Assembly: GCA_024515975.1 (NCBI GenBank)
Contig: JAMSKV010000006.1
Span: 145,383 to 209,382, forward strand
DNA from: Endosaccharibacter trunci
GTDB taxonomy: Bacteria > Pseudomonadota > Alphaproteobacteria > Acetobacterales > Acetobacteraceae
DNA length: 64,000 nucleotides
Direction: 5' to 3'
The notes under the pieces: generated by a model
The model's database searches: none
Seen by the model: only the letters and a program-made list of their open reading frames with translations
Told to the model about the DNA's origin: nothing
Translations under genes and position numbers: made by a program
In this document: one piece after another, positions 61,046 through 64,000 of the stretch
How the letters are laid out: each line of letters starts with the position of its first letter
Numbering within the stretch: the stretch's first letter is position 1

Positions 61046-62761
61046 TCAGCTCGCGCTGATCGGCAGCTCGATCAGGTTGGGCAGCCCTGACGCGATCCCG
61101 GCCTCCACCGCGCCGGCGATGTCCGCGGCCCGCTCGACCCGCCGGCCAGGAATGCCCATGGAGGTCGCCAGCGCCATGAAGTCGATCGCCGGATCGTCGA
61201 TATCCATGGCGATGTAGCGATTGGCCTGCACGCTCAAATAATGGCTCTGCGCCGCCATGAAGTTCTTCAGGATGCGGTAGCCGCGATTGTTGAACACCAC
61301 GAAGGTGACCGGCAGCTTTTCGTTGGCCGCCGTCCACAGGGCCTGCGGCGAATACATCGCCGCTCCGTCGCCGACGAGGCACACCACCGGATTGCGGTCG
61401 AGTCCGAGCGACATGCCGACCGCAGCGGGCATGCCCCAGCCGAGCCCGCCGCCGCGGCAGGAGGAATATTGCCGCCAGGATGGCGAATCCAGCAGGGCGC
61501 GGGTGAGCGGCATCAGCGACGCGGCCTCGTCCACGATCGCCACCTCCGGGCCGATCGCGCGCAGAACCTCGGCACAGGCCACGAACGGCGTGGTCACGGC
61601 GGCGTCGAACTCCGCGTGCACGCGATCGCGCTGCGCCGCGCGGCGGGCGGCGCGGTCGAGCTGCGCCTGGTCGCGCAGGGCGGTGTAGAGGGCGCGGTTC
61701 GGATCGAGCATCCGTTCCAGCATCGGCAGCATCGCCTTCAGCGAGGCGCGGATGTCGCCCACGCAGGACAGTGGCGTGCTGTAGGTGCGGCCCAGGTCGC
61801 GCACATCGGTGGTGAGCTGGTGGATGCGGCAATGCTCGGGCACGGCCGAGCCTTCCGAATACAGGATGGTGATGGCCGACTTGCCGCCGAGCGCGAAGAT
61901 CACCTCGAACGGATCGAGCACGGCCCGTATGTCGGAGGCTCGCGTCGGTAGGTTGCCGCGCCAGAGCGGATGCGAGGTCGGGAAGGCGATATGCGCCGGC
62001 CAGGACGAGCCGAACACCGGCGCGCCCAGCAGATCGGCCACCGCGGCGGCAAGATCGCCGGCGCCGGAGGACAGGATCTCGTCCCCAGCGATGATGGCGA
62101 TGCGTCCGGGCGTCACGGCGGCGAGAAGCTGCGCCAGCTCCTCCAGCGCGCCGGCCACCGGGGCGCGGTCGATGCGCGACGGGCGCGGCACCGCGACGGT
62201 GCTTTCCTTCTCCATCACGTCCATGGGCAGGGACAGGAACACCGGGCCGGAGGGCGCCGCCATGCTGTCATGGAAAGCCCGGCGCAGCAGCACCGGGATC
62301 TGGTCCGGGTCCACCACCTCGCTGGCCCATTTCGAGACCGGATGGGCGATGCCGACCAGGTCGCCGAACAGCAGCGGATCGGTGAGGTTGTGCCGCATGT
62401 CCTGCTGGCCGGCGGTGACGACCAGCGGCGTCGAGGCGACCTGGGCATTGATCAGCGCGCCCATGGCATGGCCGAGGCCGCCCGCCGTGTGCAGGTTCAG
62501 GAAGCCCGGCCGGCCGGCCGCCTTGGCGTAGCCGTCGGCCATGGCGACGCAGCTCGCTTCCTGCAAACCCAGGATGTAGCTCAGGTCGGAACAGCCGGTG
62601 AGCGCGTCCATCAGCGGCAATTCGGTGGTGCCTGGATTGCCGAACACGTAGCGCACCCCTTCCGAGCGCAGCACCTCCAGCAGCACGGCGGCGCCGCGAC
62701 GGGGTGCGATCGCATCCAGCGGACGGATGCCTGTGGACAAGGGGGTGTCGTTGGGCGGCAT
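61046..62761 (-). CDS. ThDP-dependent decarboxylase, benzoylformate decarboxylase-like
   Basis: This 571-residue enzyme has the three-domain fold of the acetolactate synthase/benzoylformate decarboxylase family. The N-terminus FGNPGTTELPLMDAL, the ThDP-activating Glu in LQEASCVAMADGYAKA, NLHTAGGLGHAMGAL and the C-terminal diphosphate motif GDG-AAMYSPQALWTAANEKLPVTFVVFNN (pieces: VGDGAAMYS, FVVFNNRGY) are visible. True benzoylformate decarboxylase has Ser26 and His281; here Thr replaces the Ser and no His is seen at the second place. The 2-oxo acid substrate is therefore open. GGAG precedes ATG 62761. It is convergent with the hybrid kinase gene. Confidence 0.83.
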   Translation of the reverse strand: MPPNDTPLSTGIRPLDAIAPRRGAAVLLEVLRSEGVRYVFGNPGTTELPLMDALTGCSDLSYILGLQEASCVAMADGYAKAAGRPGFLNLHTAGGLGHAMGALINAQVASTPLVVTAGQQDMRHNLTDPLLFGDLVGIAHPVSKWASEVVDPDQIPVLLRRAFHDSMAAPSGPVFLSLPMDVMEKESTVAVPRPSRIDRAPVAGALEELAQLLAAVTPGRIAIIAGDEILSSGAGDLAAAVADLLGAPVFGSSWPAHIAFPTSHPLWRGNLPTRASDIRAVLDPFEVIFALGGKSAITILYSEGSAVPEHCRIHQLTTDVRDLGRTYSTPLSCVGDIRASLKAMLPMLERMLDPNRALYTALRDQAQLDRAARRAAQRDRVHAEFDAAVTTPFVACAEVLRAIGPEVAIVDEAASLMPLTRALLDSPSWRQYSSCRGGGLGWGMPAAVGMSLGLDRNPVVCLVGDGAAMYSPQALWTAANEKLPVTFVVFNNRGYRILKNFMAAQSHYLSVQANRYIAMDIDDPAIDFMALATSMGIPGRRVERAADIAGAVEAGIASGLPNLIELPISAS

Positions 62762-63037
62762 CGCGATCACTCCGGCTCGGGGAAGCCGACGGTAGGACGT
62801 GTTCCGTGCCGGTGAAAACCGGTTTCGCAAGATCGAAACGCTTGGCACGGCTGGAGAGGCCGAGACGCCGGTCGGACCATGTCCGTCCGTGTTCCCGAGC
62901 AACAATCGACCGGCCGCGCGGGCTGCCGGCCGTCCTGGCAATCGTACGACACGCTTCGCCCGCGCAACGAAGCCGGCGCGTCCGGCGTTGCCCGAACGAG
63001 GCCGCGGCGACCGGGCGCGGCGGGGGGAGACAGCCGG

Positions 63038-63937
63038 ATGCGTCTGGGCGACGAACGCGAAAGCGGCCATATCGACGATGAGCGCGGCGCAACCGGTTCT
63101 GGCGGCGGCGGTGGCGGTTTCGGCGGGCGCGGCTTGAAGCTCGGCGGCATCGGCACGGTGGTCGTGGTGCTGGGTGCGCTGTATTTCGGCGTCGATCCGC
63201 GACTGGTGCTCAGCGTGCTGAATGGCGGCAACGGCGCCGTGCAGACCGAGGCGCCGGCATCCTCCGGCAACGGTCCGGCCCGGACCGCGTCGAACGACGA
63301 CCAGAAGCGCTTCGTGTCGCGCATCCTGGCCTCGACCGAGGATGTCTGGAGCGCGCAGTTCCAGCGCATGGGCCGGACGTACCAGGAGCCGACCCTGGTG
63401 CTGTTTACCGGCGGCATCCGCTCCGGCTGCGGCTTCGCCCAGACGGCGGTCGGGCCGTTCTATTGCCCGGCCGACCACAAGGTCTATCTGGACATGAGCT
63501 TCTTTCGGGAACTCCAGAACAAGCTCGGCGCCGGCGGCGACTTCGCCCGCGCCTACGTGATCGCGCACGAGATCGGCCATCATGTGCAGAGCCAGCTCGG
63601 CATCATGGATACGGTCGATCAGACCCGTGGCCGGCTGGGCGAGGGCGCCCGCAACGCCCTCTCGGTGAAGGTCGAGCTGCAGGCGGACTGCTTCGCCGGC
63701 GTATGGGGCAAGCAGGCCGACGATGCCCGCCATATCCTGGAGACGGGGGATGTGGAGGAGGGGCTGAACGCGGCAGCGGCGGTGGGCGACGATCGTCTTC
63801 AGAAACAGGCGACAGGATCGGTGGAGCCGGACAGCTTCACCCACGGCAGCTCGGCGGAACGGGTGCGCTGGTTCAGGCGCGGGCTGCAGTCGGGCGATCT
63901 CCGCCAATGCGACACGTTCGGCGCGACGCAGCTTTGA
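63038..63937 (+). CDS. YpfJ-family neutral zinc metallopeptidase
   Basis: This 299-residue protein has a Gly-rich N-terminus, one transmembrane segment (GGIGTVVVVLGALYFGV, about 36-52) and a peptidase domain outside. The zinc motif HEIGHH (H177-E-x-x-H181) and the third ligand in VELQADCFAG are clear. Family members (YpfJ/KPN_02809-like) are poorly characterised. ATG 63038 has a strong GGGGGGAGA upstream; ATG 62879 would be out of place. Two hairpins follow its stop. Confidence 0.9.
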   Translation: MRLGDERESGHIDDERGATGSGGGGGGFGGRGLKLGGIGTVVVVLGALYFGVDPRLVLSVLNGGNGAVQTEAPASSGNGPARTASNDDQKRFVSRILASTEDVWSAQFQRMGRTYQEPTLVLFTGGIRSGCGFAQTAVGPFYCPADHKVYLDMSFFRELQNKLGAGGDFARAYVIAHEIGHHVQSQLGIMDTVDQTRGRLGEGARNALSVKVELQADCFAGVWGKQADDARHILETGDVEEGLNAAAAVGDDRLQKQATGSVEPDSFTHGSSAERVRWFRRGLQSGDLRQCDTFGATQL

Positions 63938-63951
63938 GTTCGGCGGACGCT

Positions 63952-63996
63952 GGTTCTCAGGAGAACCTCGCTTGGCTGCGGCAGTTTTGCCGCAGC
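63952..63996 (+). terminator. Two hairpins after the metallopeptidase gene
   Basis: GGTTCTC-AG-GAGAACC (63952-63967) and GCTGCGGCA-GTTT-TGCCGCAGC (63975-63996) are perfect seven- and nine-base stems just after the stop at 63937. Confidence 0.65.
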
Positions 63997-64000
63997 AGGC

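Noticed and set aside
62762..63907. An N-terminal extension of the ThDP enzyme to about 950 residues
   Set aside because: The extra part is antisense to the YpfJ-family peptidase, and the ThDP enzyme already has a full-length start with GGAG at 62761.

Overview
The window is GC-rich DNA from an alphaproteobacterium, most likely a plant- or soil-associated member of the Acetobacteraceae. The clues are the truB-rpsO-pnp and rdgB-rph/hrcA housekeeping blocks, a Hint-domain surface protein of a kind common in that family, and a GC-rich palindromic intergenic repeat. The genus cannot be fixed from the sequence alone.

Region 1 (1-25.6 kb) reads as one catabolic locus. It starts with the tail of a sugar-acid dehydratase, then the L-arabinose ABC importer araFGH and a GntR/FCD regulator. 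A TonB-dependent receptor, an exported GH127 beta-L-arabinofuranosidase and an exported unrecognised (alpha/alpha)6-type protein follow. A compact minus-strand operon encodes a D-amino-acid (D-hydroxyproline) oxidase, an amino-acid permease, an M24 Xaa-Pro peptidase, a GH35-like beta-galactosidase and an exported DUF885 peptidase. Divergent from it are a DapA-family deaminase/dehydratase and a 4-hydroxyproline 2-epimerase. Hydroxyproline carrying L-arabinofuranose and galactose is the hallmark of plant extensins and arabinogalactan proteins, so I infer a hydroxyproline-rich-glycoprotein utilisation locus. Both the sugar branch (L-arabinose by the non-phosphorylating route) and the amino-acid branch (hydroxyproline) would end at alpha-ketoglutarate semialdehyde. 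Three intergenic regions of the locus share a palindrome centred on GTATAC. The region closes with an AlgE-type porin, the DctA dicarboxylate carrier and the DctB/DctD two-component pair; DctD has lost motifs needed for sigma-54 activation.

Region 2 (28.8-32.5 kb) is a small accessory island: a TetR regulator and a divergent MFS efflux gene, flanked by a broken IS630-type transposase with an in-frame stop and a frameshifted IS1595-type transposase.

Region 3 (32.5-41.0 kb) holds a POT peptide transporter, a Hint-domain repeat protein followed by a TPR glycosyltransferase, a saccharopine-dehydrogenase-like oxidoreductase and a two-gene ABC exporter.

Region 4 (41.0-49.6 kb) is core: truB-rpsO-pnp, a flavin oxidoreductase with an added cysteine cluster, a lipoprotein, rdgB-rph and divergent hrcA.

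Region 5 (49.6-51.1 kb) is clearly AT-richer and carries a Panacea (SocA/DUF4065) antitoxin gene with an unrecognised partner, next to tRNA-Thr(CGU). Region 6 (51.2-64 kb) contains pqiABC, an MFS carboxylate transporter, a 1371-residue hybrid sensor kinase, a benzoylformate-decarboxylase-like ThDP enzyme and a YpfJ-type zinc metallopeptidase.
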